Assembly: GCA_019359075.1 (NCBI GenBank)
Contig: JAHHIB010000016.1
Span: forward strand, 1-64,000
Length of the DNA: 64,000 bases
Origin: Kalymmatonema hyalinum WJT4-NPBG1
GTDB taxonomy: Bacteria; Cyanobacteriota; Cyanobacteriia; Cyanobacteriales; Nostocaceae
Direction: 5' to 3'
This document shows, piece after piece, positions 18,169 through 28,978 of the stretch. Below the pieces are notes generated by a model, which had not been told where the DNA came from, made no database searches, and saw only the letters and a program-made list of their open reading frames with translations. The position numbers were made by a program, and so were the translations under genes. How positions within the stretch are numbered: the stretch's first letter is position 1; each line of letters starts with the position of its first letter.

Positions 18169-18567
18169 TTAATCTCTTGTTCCTTGAGCAGCGATGTATT
18201 TTTTGATAGTCTCACTCGATACGTTTCCAGCAGTACTACAAAAATAGCTGCGAGTCCACATAGAAGGCATCTTAAGCAAATGAGGGAATTCTTTTCTGAG
18301 GAACCGGGAAGAATACCCTTTGATATTAAACATGATTTGGTGAGGGGCGATGTCTGGCGGACAATTGACAAATAAATGGATGTGATCCGGCTCAATTGCC
18401 AGTTCTAGGATCTCAAGAGTCAATTGTTTGCATTTGTCTCTAATCAGTTCTTCACATCGGACACGCACATCTCCCACTAGTACTTTGCGGCGTCTGCGTG
18501 GAATCCAAATAAAGTGATAGTTGATTAAGGTACAGGAAGTATTCTTGCGTCTGTATTCTTGTCCCAT
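18169..18567 (-). CDS. tnpA: IS200-type transposase TnpA (Y1 HUH)
   Basis: A 132-residue single-strand transposase. The HUH metal-binding pair is His62 and His64 in AIEPDHIHLFV, and the catalytic tyrosine is Tyr124 in ETIKKYIAAQ. Length and motifs match active IS200/IS605 enzymes. ATG 18567 (MGQEYRRKN) is the family start; the open frame continues upstream only by chance. It is divergent from tnpB, with about 97 bp between the starts. It could also mobilise solo tnpB elements in the genome if their ends are compatible. Confidence 0.9.
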   Translation of the reverse strand: MGQEYRRKNTSCTLINYHFIWIPRRRRKVLVGDVRVRCEELIRDKCKQLTLEILELAIEPDHIHLFVNCPPDIAPHQIMFNIKGYSSRFLRKEFPHLLKMPSMWTRSYFCSTAGNVSSETIKKYIAAQGTRD

Positions 18568-18664
18568 TTTTTTATTTTTTGTGTCTATGTATTTGACATA
18601 TAAACACAATGTAGATATCATATGTCTATAAGTCAAATATATAAACACAGGAGGTGAGTAAACC

Positions 18665-20179
18665 ATGCCGAGAGAAACCACGCCAAGCCTACGGCACGGA
18701 CTTCGTCCTACATTCGTAGTTGAATATCCCGCGATTGTTGATTCCAAAGCACAAAAAGAACTTGACGCTTCTTTTAACGCTGGATTGAGACTGTTAAACA
18801 CGGTTCAAAACGAAGCGTTGATCCGAATAGAGATGGTGCGGCAGTCTTCGGCATGGGCGGACGCTAAAAAGCTACCCAAAACAATAACCAAAAAAGGTAA
18901 ACCGACTAAAAACCCAGAACGGGCTAAAGCATTTGAAGCGGTTAAGAAGGCGTACCGTTTTACTGAGTTTGAACTACAGGACTATGCAACACTGGTTGCA
19001 AAACGGTCTAAGTGGATATGGGAAAAACTTGATAGTCAGTCCATCCAAAAGATTGCAACTCGTGTATTCAATGCAGTCAATAAAATTCTTACGGGACGAG
19101 CATTGAAGGTGCGCTTCAAAAATAACCGTTCCTTCTCCTCAATGGAAGGTAAGCAAATCGGCACAGGTATTCGCGTTGATAAAAAGATGCAGATGTTTGT
19201 GTGGGGTAAGCTCAGATGCCCGTTAATCATCGATTGGGATGATCCATGTCAAAAACATGGCTGGGACTCTAAATGGAAGTATGCTCGTATAATTAGGCGG
19301 GAGCTTAATGGTAAAACGCGCTGGTTTGTTCAAATTGTTTGTGAAGGTATCCCCTATCAAGGTAGAGAAAATACTCAGCCCTTAGATGCAAAAGTCAGTA
19401 TTGACCTTAACATCTCTAATGTTGCCTACTTTAGCTTTCAAAAAGCGGGACTAAAGCCATTTGCGGACAAGGTTCCTACCTTCGAGAAAGAAATTAAAGT
19501 AATCCAGCGCAGCCAAGACCGCTCTCGACGCATCAACAATCCTGACAATTTCAACTCCAACAACATTGTATTCAAAGGCAAGAAGAAGGGACGCAAAGTT
19601 AAACGCAAAGGTCAGATTAAACGAGGTAAAAAACTACACTGGAATAATTCTAAAAATTATCGTCGGCTCTTACACAAGCGACGTGAATTAGAACGCCGCA
19701 AAACTGCATATGCGCGGAGCCAAAATCGTGCTTTAGCTAACGATATTTTGAGGAACGGCGGCAAACACCTTAACTTGGAGGACGTATCCGTTAAAGGATG
19801 GCAAAGGCGCTATGGTAAAGCAATAAGCGCCAAGTCGCCTGGTTTTTTTCAATCAGAGCTACTCCGCAAGGCTGAAAGTGCTGGCGGCGTGGTAAATAAG
19901 TACTCAACCCAAAAGACCGCGTGTTCTCAAACCCACTTGGATGGTAGTCGCGTCAAGAAAAAGCTTTCTGAACGCATTCATTATGACCAAACTGGGATTG
20001 TGATGCACCGCGACCTCTTCAGCGCATACCTTGGGTTGTTTGTTAATCAAGATGGTTATCTGTCTGTGGAGGATGCTTTTCGTCAGTATCCGGGGTCGGA
20101 ACCGATCCTCAGTGCAGCATGGGCAGAGTTCCAAAAACGCTCAAGTGACAAGGCCCGTCCAAGTCCAAGGTCGTCTTGA
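18665..20179 (+). CDS. tnpB: large TnpB-family RNA-guided nuclease (IS200/IS605)
   Basis: 504 residues, longer than a usual TnpB (about 360-420). The RuvC acidic residues are present: Asp247 in KVSIDLNISNVAYFS, Glu372 in HLNLEDVSVKGWQRRY, and Asp450 in VMHRDLFSAYLGLF. The zinc-finger region between them (residues 412-449) has only one cysteine (Cys420), so the usual four-Cys finger is missing or degenerate. A lysine/arginine-rich insert (residues 300-345) lies between RuvC I and II. AGGAGGTGA lies a few bases before ATG 18665. The C-terminal tail of about 40 residues is low complexity and leads into the right-end hairpin, where the guide RNA would lie. Confidence 0.85.
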   Translation: MPRETTPSLRHGLRPTFVVEYPAIVDSKAQKELDASFNAGLRLLNTVQNEALIRIEMVRQSSAWADAKKLPKTITKKGKPTKNPERAKAFEAVKKAYRFTEFELQDYATLVAKRSKWIWEKLDSQSIQKIATRVFNAVNKILTGRALKVRFKNNRSFSSMEGKQIGTGIRVDKKMQMFVWGKLRCPLIIDWDDPCQKHGWDSKWKYARIIRRELNGKTRWFVQIVCEGIPYQGRENTQPLDAKVSIDLNISNVAYFSFQKAGLKPFADKVPTFEKEIKVIQRSQDRSRRINNPDNFNSNNIVFKGKKKGRKVKRKGQIKRGKKLHWNNSKNYRRLLHKRRELERRKTAYARSQNRALANDILRNGGKHLNLEDVSVKGWQRRYGKAISAKSPGFFQSELLRKAESAGGVVNKYSTQKTACSQTHLDGSRVKKKLSERIHYDQTGIVMHRDLFSAYLGLFVNQDGYLSVEDAFRQYPGSEPILSAAWAEFQKRSSDKARPSPRSS

Positions 20180-20882
20180 TGACCCTTTGAGAGTGTCTGC
20201 GACAAAGGCTAAAAACCAACCCAGATAAGACAGTAGGTCTAAAAGGTTGGCGCAGTGGCAGAGAAATCTGCTGCGTTTAGCCTGAAACCAACCCCTTCTA
20301 GGGGTTGGAGTGGTTCATGGCATCCCCTACTGGGTACGCCAAAAATATTTTTTCACAATGTATATTGGATTATCAGCATTTCAGCATTTCAGCATTTAGG
20401 AGAGAAGAAATTATCACAAGCCAGTCGTTCATTCCCATAACCGCTTCAACAAGACAGAAGAAAAACGCAAAGCATCATAAAATTTTCCTACACAATTGTT
20501 TATCTTAAGGATGTCGCTCAGATCAGTTGCTTTTGATTAAAAAATAAATTCTCTGTTCTTAATATCTTCTTAACTTTTTTCACTTATATACTTCTTCTTG
20601 TAAGAATCAACTTCTGCCAAAAGTATGATTATAAAATAGAGATATCATATCTTGCATTTCAACGTTACATATCAAAAGTAAAACCTTGTTGAAATGCACA
20701 GAAATCGTTGTAGAGTCAGTTTTAGGTGGCTTAAGCCATAAGTTTTGGAAATGGATTTCATAGAAAAATATCAGACAATTTAAGATTGGATACCATCCAA
20801 AAAACTAGGTTTAAGAAAAAATTTATTTTTAGTTTCGCATTGAAATCAAATATTTGTTACAAAATAAACAAACATCTGTTTA

Positions 20883-20913
20883 TTTTGCTAACCTCTCAAA
20901 GAGGTTAGCAAAA
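20883..20913. repeat. perfect 14-bp hairpin with 3-nt loop
   Basis: ttttgctaacctct (20883-20896), loop caa, agaggttagcaaaa (20900-20913). It is not followed by a T-run on either strand, so it is not a classical intrinsic terminator. It lies alone in AT-rich DNA about 540 bp before xfp. Confidence 0.6.
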
Positions 20914-21055
20914 CCGTTGATCTGATTTATTTAATACATTGGCTATCTTTATGAAGCCCTAGCCAGAAAATACTGTGTCATGGGTAAGATGACCTTCATA
21001 CCGCAAATCACTAAACTTTCCTAAAGGTTGTCTGAGAAGTCAAAAATGTCATGCT

Positions 21056-21345
21056 GTTCGCAAAGCGTGCCGTGCCTCCTAAAGGAGATCCCACGGTAGA
21101 GGCGATAGCCGTGGCGCAAGCCATAGGCATACAAAGCGATAGTGTAGCGTGTACCTTTGGCACTCAGCATGCCAAAATTAACGAAAAATTGGGATTTTAA
21201 GCGAGTAGCCCCCACGCACTCGCGTTCACTCTGCTTGGCTACACTCAAAATCACAAAATGAGACCTTACAGCCGTTTTCGCATGAACGAACCACACCCTT
21301 TGTAAGGGCATACGGCGGTATGCCCAAAGTATACGCTGCGTGAAC
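21056..21345. repeat. cluster of GC-rich dispersed repeats
   Basis: Contains cgcaaagcgtgccgtgcctc, ctaaaggagatcccacggta, ggcgatagccgtggcgcaag and ggcatacggcggtatgccc. Building blocks are shared with the other dispersed repeats in the window. It lies upstream of the phosphoketolase gene. Confidence 0.55.
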
Positions 21346-21449
21346 GCCCCTACGACTGTGATCTACTCATCTGAAAACTGCTGTAACGGCACTTTTGAGA
21401 TATCCTCTTAGTGAAAATTCGTGGAAATTATTTTGTAAAGGAGTTCGAT

Positions 21450-23831
21450 ATGACTCTAGCAAGTCCTCCACAGACAAAGCCTTTAACAGATGAAGAATTG
21501 CGGAATATGAACGCCTATTGGCGTGCAGCGAATTATCTTTCAGTTGGACAAATATATTTACTCGACAATGCACTGCTGAAAGAACCGCTGAAGATAGAAC
21601 ACATCAAACCCAGACTTTTGGGTCACTGGGGAACAACTCCTGGTCTTAACTTCCTCTACGTTCACCTGAACCGGATCATCAAAAAGTATGACCAGAACAT
21701 GATCTACATTGCCGGTCCTGGTCACGGTGGTCCCGGTGTCGTTGCAAACGTTTACTTAGAAGGCACTTACAGTGAGTATTATCCCAACATCTCCCAAGAT
21801 GCTGAGGGTATAAAGAAACTCTTCGTACAGTTCTCTTTCCCAGGTGGCGTCGGCAGCCATTGTACCCCGGAACTTCCTGGTTCCATCCACGAAGGTGGTG
21901 AACTCGGATATTCCCTATTCCACGCCTACGGTGCTGCCTTTGATAACCCCGACCTGATCGTTGCTTGTGTAATCGGCGATGGCGAAGCGGAAACCGGACC
22001 TCTAGCCACAAGCTGGCACTCGAACAAGTTCCTCAACCCCGCGTATGACGGTGCAGTTCTCCCGATCCTCCACCTTAACGGCTACAAAATTGCCAACCCG
22101 ACGGTGCTAGCACGGATCAGCCATAAGGAATTGGAAAGCTTATTTGTAGGCTACGGTTACAAGCCCTACTTTGTGGAAGGGTCCGACCCGGAAACCATGC
22201 ACCAGTTGATGGCAGCAACTCTGGAGACTGCCATGAACGAAATTAAAGAAATTCAGGAAGACGCCCGTACCAATGGCTTCAGCCAGCGTCCGCAATGGCC
22301 AATGATTATCCTGAGAAGCCCCAAAGGTTGGACAGGACCTAAGGAAGTCGATGGTGAGAAAACGGAGAATTATTGGCGATCGCACCAAGTTCCTTTTGGC
22401 GAGTTGACAAGCAAGCCAGAGCACCTGAAACTCCTAGAAGAGTGGTTGAGGAGTTACAACCCACAAGAACTTTTTGATGAGAACGGCAAGTTTATTCCAG
22501 AACTAGCACAATTGGCTCCCAAGGGACAGCGACGCATGGGTGATAACCCCCATGCCAACGGCGGTCTTCTGCTGCGCGACTTGAGGATACCCGACTTTGA
22601 GAACTATGCCTTCAAGGTTACCGAACGAGGCAGGGATGTTGGCGAAGCGACTAAGGTGATGGCAAAGTTCCTGCGGGATGTGATGAAACTCAACACCGAA
22701 AGCCGCAACTTCCGCATCTTCGGTCCAGACGAAACCAAATCAAATCGCTTAGATACTGTATTTGAGGTAACAGACCGCACTTGGGTAGCCGAGAGACTTC
22801 CTGAAGACGCAAACTTGTCTCCTGAAGGTCGGGTGATGGAAATCCTGAGCGAAAATGCCTGTCAAGGGTGGTTAGAAGGATACCTCCTCAGTGGTCGCCA
22901 CGGCTTGTTCTCCTGCTACGAGGCGTTCATCCACATCGTAGACTCCCAGTTCAACCAACACGCCAAGTGGCTTGACACCAGCCAAGACATTCCCTGGCGC
23001 AGACCCATTGCTTCCCTCAACTACCTGCTCACCTCCCATGTTTGGCGGCAAGACCACAACGGCTTTTCTCACCAAGACCCCGGTTTTATCGACCTTGTAG
23101 TCAACAAGAAAGCAAATGTCATTCGGGTGTATTTGCCCCCCGATGCCAATTGTTTGCTGTCGGTAACAGACCACTGTTTGCGTAGCCGTGACTATGTCAA
23201 CGTTATCGTTGCTGGGAAACAACCCGCTCTACAATACCTGGATATGGATGCAGCAATCAAACACTGCACCAAAGGTCTCGGTATTTGGGAATGGGCAAGC
23301 AATGACAAAGGTGGTGAACCAGATGTGGTCATGGCATCTGCAGGAGACATTCCCACTATGGAAAGTTTGGCGGCGGTGGACATCTTGCGGCAGAACTTCC
23401 CTGATCTCAAGGTGCGGGTAGTGAACGTGGTGGACTTAATGAAACTTCAGCCTGAAAGCGAACACCCGCACGGACTCAACGACAAAGACTTCGACAGTAT
23501 TTTTACCACCGACAAACCGATTATCTTTGCCTTCCACGGTTATCCTTGGCTGATTCACCGTCTAGCATATCGCCGGACAAATCATGCAAATCTTCATGTG
23601 CGCGGTTACAAGGAGGAGGGAACGACTACCACGCCTTTTGATATGACCGTAGTTAACGATTTAGATCGCTTCCACCTAGCGATAGACGTGATTAATCGCG
23701 TACCACATCTAGGGTACAAAGCGGCTTATGTCAAGCAGATGCTGCAAGACAAGCTGATCGAACACAAGCACTACATTAACAAGTACGGCGAGGATATGCC
23801 AGAAATTCAGAACTGGAAGTGGTCGTATTAA
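21450..23831 (+). CDS. xfp: xylulose-5-phosphate/fructose-6-phosphate phosphoketolase
   Basis: About 793 residues, normal for the family. The thiamine-diphosphate enzyme cleaves xylulose 5-phosphate (and often fructose 6-phosphate) with phosphate to acetyl-phosphate plus glyceraldehyde 3-phosphate (or erythrose 4-phosphate). Hallmarks are [58 protein letters not shown] and the ThDP/Mg motif [16 protein letters not shown], with SHQDPGFID and LPPDANCLL in the second half. ATG 21450 is chosen because AAAGGAG lies 8 nt upstream; the open frame extends 13 codons further. It heads a sugar-phosphate cluster with gap, tal, pgm and ackA. Acetate kinase would use its acetyl-phosphate. Confidence 0.96.
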   Translation: MTLASPPQTKPLTDEELRNMNAYWRAANYLSVGQIYLLDNALLKEPLKIEHIKPRLLGHWGTTPGLNFLYVHLNRIIKKYDQNMIYIAGPGHGGPGVVANVYLEGTYSEYYPNISQDAEGIKKLFVQFSFPGGVGSHCTPELPGSIHEGGELGYSLFHAYGAAFDNPDLIVACVIGDGEAETGPLATSWHSNKFLNPAYDGAVLPILHLNGYKIANPTVLARISHKELESLFVGYGYKPYFVEGSDPETMHQLMAATLETAMNEIKEIQEDARTNGFSQRPQWPMIILRSPKGWTGPKEVDGEKTENYWRSHQVPFGELTSKPEHLKLLEEWLRSYNPQELFDENGKFIPELAQLAPKGQRRMGDNPHANGGLLLRDLRIPDFENYAFKVTERGRDVGEATKVMAKFLRDVMKLNTESRNFRIFGPDETKSNRLDTVFEVTDRTWVAERLPEDANLSPEGRVMEILSENACQGWLEGYLLSGRHGLFSCYEAFIHIVDSQFNQHAKWLDTSQDIPWRRPIASLNYLLTSHVWRQDHNGFSHQDPGFIDLVVNKKANVIRVYLPPDANCLLSVTDHCLRSRDYVNVIVAGKQPALQYLDMDAAIKHCTKGLGIWEWASNDKGGEPDVVMASAGDIPTMESLAAVDILRQNFPDLKVRVVNVVDLMKLQPESEHPHGLNDKDFDSIFTTDKPIIFAFHGYPWLIHRLAYRRTNHANLHVRGYKEEGTTTTPFDMTVVNDLDRFHLAIDVINRVPHLGYKAAYVKQMLQDKLIEHKHYINKYGEDMPEIQNWKWSY

Positions 23832-23845
23832 AAGGTTAAAGGTTT

Positions 23846-23876
23846 GGTAGGGGTTTTCTGATCGGACAGCCCCTAC
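23846..23876 (+). terminator. possible terminator after xfp
   Basis: gtagggg (23847-23853) pairs with cccctac (23870-23876), and an inner stem ctg/cag can extend it. It begins 15 bp after the xfp stop. No clean T-run follows, so termination strength is doubtful. Confidence 0.35.
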
Positions 23877-23907
23877 TACCAACGACTATGTTATGAAATC
23901 TGCTTAA

Positions 23908-24669
23908 CTAAGACTTCATCTTTCTTACAGTCAATCGCCCTATGCCTAAAAGACTTAGAGCCAAAAGGTTGCCAGGTTCAGGGATAGTAGTACTGTTAAT
24001 ACTAAGGAAATTGATGCCAAAAGCTCTATTATTTTCAGAACTGCTATAAACTAACTTTGAAATGTTTGCACTGGCACTACGGACGCCGAGAAAAACAGCT
24101 GAATTATCCAGTACTGTAGCAGAAGTTCCCGGGGTGGAGAAGCTTCCTAAAAGGTTATTGTTGTCATCAAAAGCGGAGATAAACGCGGTGAAGTTTAGAG
24201 TATCATCCACTGCTATTTGTGTTCCTGCACCTTGTACAGGTTGATCAAAGGTAATAGTTAGTGGTCCTGGATTTCCAAGAGCAGGAAAACCTCCAGGAAT
24301 AAATCCAGTAAAAAGAATGTAATCTCCATTAGAAAAGTTGGCTGGAAGGGTTGGTGTGGTTTGGAAGACAAAAGGCGGAGTGTATCTTGGATCTGCAATG
24401 GACGGAATATCTACACTTAAGCCGAGTCCCTTTTCAGAAGTTGTTTGAAAAGAGTTAGGTAATAAATTTGCAGTTATCGGTGTTAGGTTAATGGGTGTGC
24501 CAATTTCTAAGCTAGACCAATCGATTTTGTCATTAGCTTCCAAATTGTCTCGATTAGTCACTAATGTTATTGCTTGTACTGACAAAGAAGAAGCAGTTAA
24601 GAATAATACTGCTCCTGCAGCAACAGAAGACAAACTTTGGATAGGACGTTTCAGTAATTGAGGTGTCAT
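23908..24669 (-). CDS. PEP-CTERM sorting-signal exported protein
   Basis: A 253-residue exported protein. The N-terminus from ATG 24669 (MTPQLLKRPIQ) has a positively charged start and a hydrophobic run AAGAVLFLTASSLSVQA, a typical signal peptide. The body is beta-rich (TFDQPVQGAGTQIAVDDTLN). The C-terminus IPEPGNLLALSLLGIGRLTV ends in a basic tail: a PEP motif, transmembrane helix and charged end, i.e. the exosortase-dependent PEP-CTERM signal. The protein is probably exported to the surface or matrix. The earlier open frame (to 24732) would bury the signal peptide, so it is rejected. Function of the body unknown. It is convergent with xfp. Confidence 0.8.
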   Translation of the reverse strand: MTPQLLKRPIQSLSSVAAGAVLFLTASSLSVQAITLVTNRDNLEANDKIDWSSLEIGTPINLTPITANLLPNSFQTTSEKGLGLSVDIPSIADPRYTPPFVFQTTPTLPANFSNGDYILFTGFIPGGFPALGNPGPLTITFDQPVQGAGTQIAVDDTLNFTAFISAFDDNNNLLGSFSTPGTSATVLDNSAVFLGVRSASANISKLVYSSSENNRAFGINFLSINSTTIPEPGNLLALSLLGIGRLTVRKMKS

Positions 24670-24759
24670 AAAAGTAAAAAAATTATTTGCACTCGTATTG
24701 GAACATTCTTGACACACATACACACATAACACACATATATGATTTTTGCAGCCTACCTA

Positions 24760-24853
24760 ATACCAAATCTGTGTGAACCTGCATAGAATAATCTATTTAT
24801 CTAGCAAGGCTTTTAAGTATCTTATTCTGTGCATCTTCATACAGAATTGGTAT
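24760..24853. repeat. MITE-like imperfect inverted repeat
   Basis: Arms of 32 bp, 24760-24791 and 24822-24853, match at 27 of 32 positions as inverted repeats (ataccaaatctgtgtgaacc and its partner ending catacagaattggtat), with a 30-bp spacer. It could fold into a long stem or be a miniature transposable element. It lies 9 bp from the target duplication of the IS982-type insertion. Confidence 0.7.
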
Positions 24854-24937
24854 AACCTTTAATAATTAAACGTGAGTTCGACGGAGAGGAAAGTGCAAAA
24901 AGCTTGGTATGTATGTATTTGCTCAATTGGTCAAAAG

Positions 24938-24980
24938 CAGGCGAAGCCCGCAAGGGCGGGCGGCTACGCCATCGCGACGA
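24938..24980. repeat. GC-rich dispersed repeat inside the IS982 element
   Basis: gcaggcgaagcccgcaaggg followed by cgggcggctacgccatcgcg. It lies between the left terminal repeat and the transposase start, so it is either part of this element or inserted in it. Confidence 0.5.
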
Positions 24981-25055
24981 TTGATTGAGAATCGGTAAAA
25001 AAGTGACAAAAAATGCTGAGACTAAAAATATCTAAGAAAAATCAAGGTCTCGGCT

Positions 25056-25966
25056 ATGTCTACCATTGTATCTCGCCTCGATATTACGCAAATTTTCTGC
25101 GACGTAGATGATTTCTGTAACCAATGGGAAAATCTTTGGCAGCAAGTACCACAATTGCCATCGACAACAGGAGAACGGCGCAGCAAATCAAGGATGCATT
25201 TTCATTCGTCATCACAATAGTCATTGCATTTCATGGCAGTGGGTATAAGACTTTCAAGGAATTTTATACGCTGCATGTACTTCCCGGTTGGCATGAAGCA
25301 TTTCCAAATTTAGTCAGCTACACTCGGTTTGTGGAACTAATGCCTTGGTGCTTAATGCTGTTATGTTGCTTTTTACATACATGTACAGGAGAAATTACCG
25401 GGATAAGCTTTATCGATTCCACCCCAATTAATGTTTGCCATAACTGTAGAGCGCATTCTCACAAAGTATTTAAAGGATTAGTCAAATGGGGGAAAAATTC
25501 TGTGGGCTGGCACTTTGGTTTTAAAGTTCATTTGATTATTAATGATTGCGGAGAATTACTAGCATTTAAGCTAACTCCTGCCAATGTAGACGACCGAAAA
25601 CCAGTCCCAGATATGACTAAGCACTTAATTGGTAAACTGTTTGGTGACAGAGGATATATCTCTCAACAGTTATTTGAGGAGTTATATGAGCGAGGCTTGC
25701 AATTAGTGACCAAATCTAAAAAGAAAATGAAAAACCGTTTGGTAAAACTGATTGATAAAATTCTGTTACGCAAACGTGCTGTAATTGAGTCCGTCAATGA
25801 CCATCTGAAAAATATATGTCAAATAGAACACTCTCGTCATCGTAGTCCATTTAATTTTTTGGTTAACTTGATGGCTGGTTTAGCTGCTTATACTTATTTG
25901 CCCAAAAAACCGTCAATTGACATTTACCCAAAAGATTTGCCTGCACTACCTCCTGCCATTTTTTAG
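25056..25966 (+). pseudogene. IS982-family transposase with a frameshift
   Basis: The natural start is ATG 25056 (MSTIVSRLDITQIFCDVDDF). This frame runs to about 25202 and then hits TAG. The rest of the protein continues in the -1 frame (FSFVITIVIAFHGSGYKTFK) to the stop at 25966. The switch point is the TTTT run at 25199-25202 after RMH. One extra T would restore a single protein of about 303 residues. The DDE core is otherwise intact: SFIDSTPINVC, FGFKVHLIIND and LFGDRGYIS. It is either a one-base loss, a sequencing error in a homopolymer, or frameshifted expression. A shorter frame from ATG 25124 also exists but lacks the family N-terminus. Confidence 0.85.
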
Positions 25967-25990
25967 TTCTGTCGAACTCACGTTAATTAA

Positions 25991-27462
<1,472 letters not shown>

Positions 27463-27504
27463 GTAACTACATTTGTGGCAACAATCTGGTTTGAGGCTAT
27501 TTGG

Positions 27505-27569
27505 AACCGCAGATGGACGCAGATAAATACAGATAATTTATCTGTGTGCATCTGTGTGCATCTGTGGTT
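27505..27569. repeat. 65-bp near-palindromic dispersed repeat
   Basis: Arm aaccgcagatggacgcagat... (27505-27536) and arm ttatctgtgtgcatctgtgt... (27538-27569) are inverted repeats with few mismatches around a single central base. Degenerate relatives (aaccacagataaacaag and tgtatctgtgtttatcagc) occur at about 5968-6110, beside tnpB. It lies between gap and tal and could form a long RNA stem. Confidence 0.7.
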
Positions 27570-27719
27570 TGATTTTCCAAAATTTGGCTTGTGCAAGACG
27601 TGTACTGCCGATTCATCCGTGCGAAAATAATTATAAATGTATAATTTTTAATTTTCCCAAAAAAGTAACATTTGCCAGCAGTCTGTTGCCCATCTAAATC
27701 TTTGATTTAAGGAGTTCAT

Positions 27720-28907
27720 ATGTCTAAAAATTTACTGGAACAATTGCGGGAAATGACTGTGGTGGTTGCAGATACGGGGGATATTCAGGCGATAGAAAAG
27801 TTTAAGCCACAAGATGCGACAACTAACCCCTCTCTGATTACTGCTGCGGCACAAATGCCAAACTATCGGGAAATTGTGAATCAGACTTTACTCCAAGCAA
27901 AGAAAGATGCAGGTTCCGAAGCAAGCCAAAAGGAAGCGGCAACTCTGGCGTTTGACCGTTTGGCAGTGTCTTTTGGGTTGAAGATTTTGCAAATTATTCC
28001 TGGTCGGGTGTCTACGGAAGTCGATGCACGCCTTTCCTACGACACGGAAGCTACTGTTGCTAAAGCACACGATTTGATTGCTCAGTATGAAGCGGCTGGT
28101 GTTTCGCGCGATCGCGTTCTGATCAAAATCGCCTCTACCTGGGAAGGTATCCGTGCTGCGGAAATCTTGGAGAAAGAGGGTATTCATTGCAACTTGACTC
28201 TTTTGTTTGGGATTCATCAGGCGATCGCCTGTGCGGAAGCTGGTGTGACTCTGATTTCCCCTTTTGTTGGGCGCATTCTTGACTGGTACAAAAAAGAAAC
28301 CGGACGTGATAGTTACTCTCCTGCTGAAGACCCAGGAGTCGTTTCTGTTACAAAAATTTACAACTACTATAAGAAATTTGGCTATAAAACTCTAGTCATG
28401 GGAGCTAGTTTCCGCAACGTTGGTGAAATTACAGAACTCGCTGGCTGTGACTTGCTGACCATTTCTCCAGCACTGTTGGCTGAATTGAACGCAACAACTG
28501 GGGAACTACCTCGTAAACTTGACCCCGCCAAAGCAGCAGCAACAGACATCGAAAAGATAGCGATGGACAAAGCTACCTTTGACAAGATGCACGCTGCTGA
28601 CCGCATGGCATCCGAAAAATTGGAAGAAGGTATCAAAGGTTTTACCAAGGCACTGGAAACTTTAGAAACACTACTGGCAGAACGACTTGCCCGTTTGGAC
28701 GGAGAAGATACCCTCAGCCATGCCACTCAGGATATTTTTCATATCTACGATTTAGATGGCGATGGCTTCATCACCCGCGAAGAATGGATGGGAACCGACG
28801 CCGTGTTTGATGCGCTAGATGTCAACAAAGACGGCAAAATCACACCACAAGAAATGAGCGCTGGGTTAGGCGCAGTGATTCAGATGGTAGAAGTCGCGAA
28901 AGCTTGA
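27720..28907 (+). CDS. tal: transaldolase with C-terminal EF-hand pair
   Basis: A 395-residue protein. Residues 1 to about 330 are a full transaldolase of the E. coli TalB type (DATTNPSLI; the Schiff-base Lys in [36 protein letters not shown]). It exchanges dihydroxyacetone units between sugar phosphates in the pentose-phosphate pathway. Residues about 340-395 hold two EF-hand loops, [12 protein letters not shown] and [12 protein letters not shown], with the canonical D-x-D/N-x-D/K-G pattern and terminal Glu, so calcium binding is plausible. The start ATG 27720 has aaggagttcat directly upstream. It forms a cluster with gap, xfp, pgm and ackA. Calcium control is inference. Confidence 0.95.
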   Translation: MSKNLLEQLREMTVVVADTGDIQAIEKFKPQDATTNPSLITAAAQMPNYREIVNQTLLQAKKDAGSEASQKEAATLAFDRLAVSFGLKILQIIPGRVSTEVDARLSYDTEATVAKAHDLIAQYEAAGVSRDRVLIKIASTWEGIRAAEILEKEGIHCNLTLLFGIHQAIACAEAGVTLISPFVGRILDWYKKETGRDSYSPAEDPGVVSVTKIYNYYKKFGYKTLVMGASFRNVGEITELAGCDLLTISPALLAELNATTGELPRKLDPAKAAATDIEKIAMDKATFDKMHAADRMASEKLEEGIKGFTKALETLETLLAERLARLDGEDTLSHATQDIFHIYDLDGDGFITREEWMGTDAVFDALDVNKDGKITPQEMSAGLGAVIQMVEVAKA

Positions 28908-28978
28908 TTTTTGTCGTCTAAATCAGAATCAGAGACTGCAGGGGCGTCAAGCTCCTGCTGACGCACCCCAATAATTCT

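Larger units (their letters stand above)
18070..20330. mobile_element. IS200/IS605-family element with divergent tnpA and tnpB
   Basis: The element carries both tnpA (minus) and tnpB (plus). The left side has a perfect 14-bp hairpin, agcatcttgaaatt (18088-18101) and aatttcaagatgct (18108-18121), with a 6-nt loop. The right side has a perfect 8-bp hairpin, ccaacccc (20288-20295) and ggggttgg (20301-20308), followed by agtggttcatgg. Such subterminal hairpins are bound by TnpA in this family, which lacks terminal inverted repeats and target duplications. Exact ends are estimated. Confidence 0.7.
20180..21449. other. gene-free stretch, IS right end and long xfp leader
   Basis: Positions 20180-20330 are the IS200/IS605 right end. 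The rest is AT-rich to about 21050 and holds an 11-bp inverted repeat, tgcatttcaac (20653-20663) and gttgaaatgca (20688-20698), and a 14-bp perfect hairpin (20883-20913). From 21056 to about 21345 GC-rich dispersed repeats occur. A good ribosome binding site (aaaggagttcgat) immediately precedes the phosphoketolase ATG. No gene seen. Confidence 0.5.
24870..25983 (+). mobile_element. IS982-family insertion sequence, 1,114 bp
   Basis: Terminal inverted repeats acgtgagttcgac (24870-24882) and gtcgaactcacgt (25971-25983) match at all 13 positions. They are flanked by an exact 7-bp direct repeat taattaa (24863-24869 and 25984-25990), the target duplication. The element carries one frameshifted transposase gene and a GC-rich dispersed repeat between its left end and the gene (about 24938-24980). 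Confidence 0.9.

Noticed and set aside
24938-24980. Attachment site or phage remnant near the IS982 element
   Set aside because: The segment is one of the common dispersed repeats; no integrase or phage gene lies nearby.
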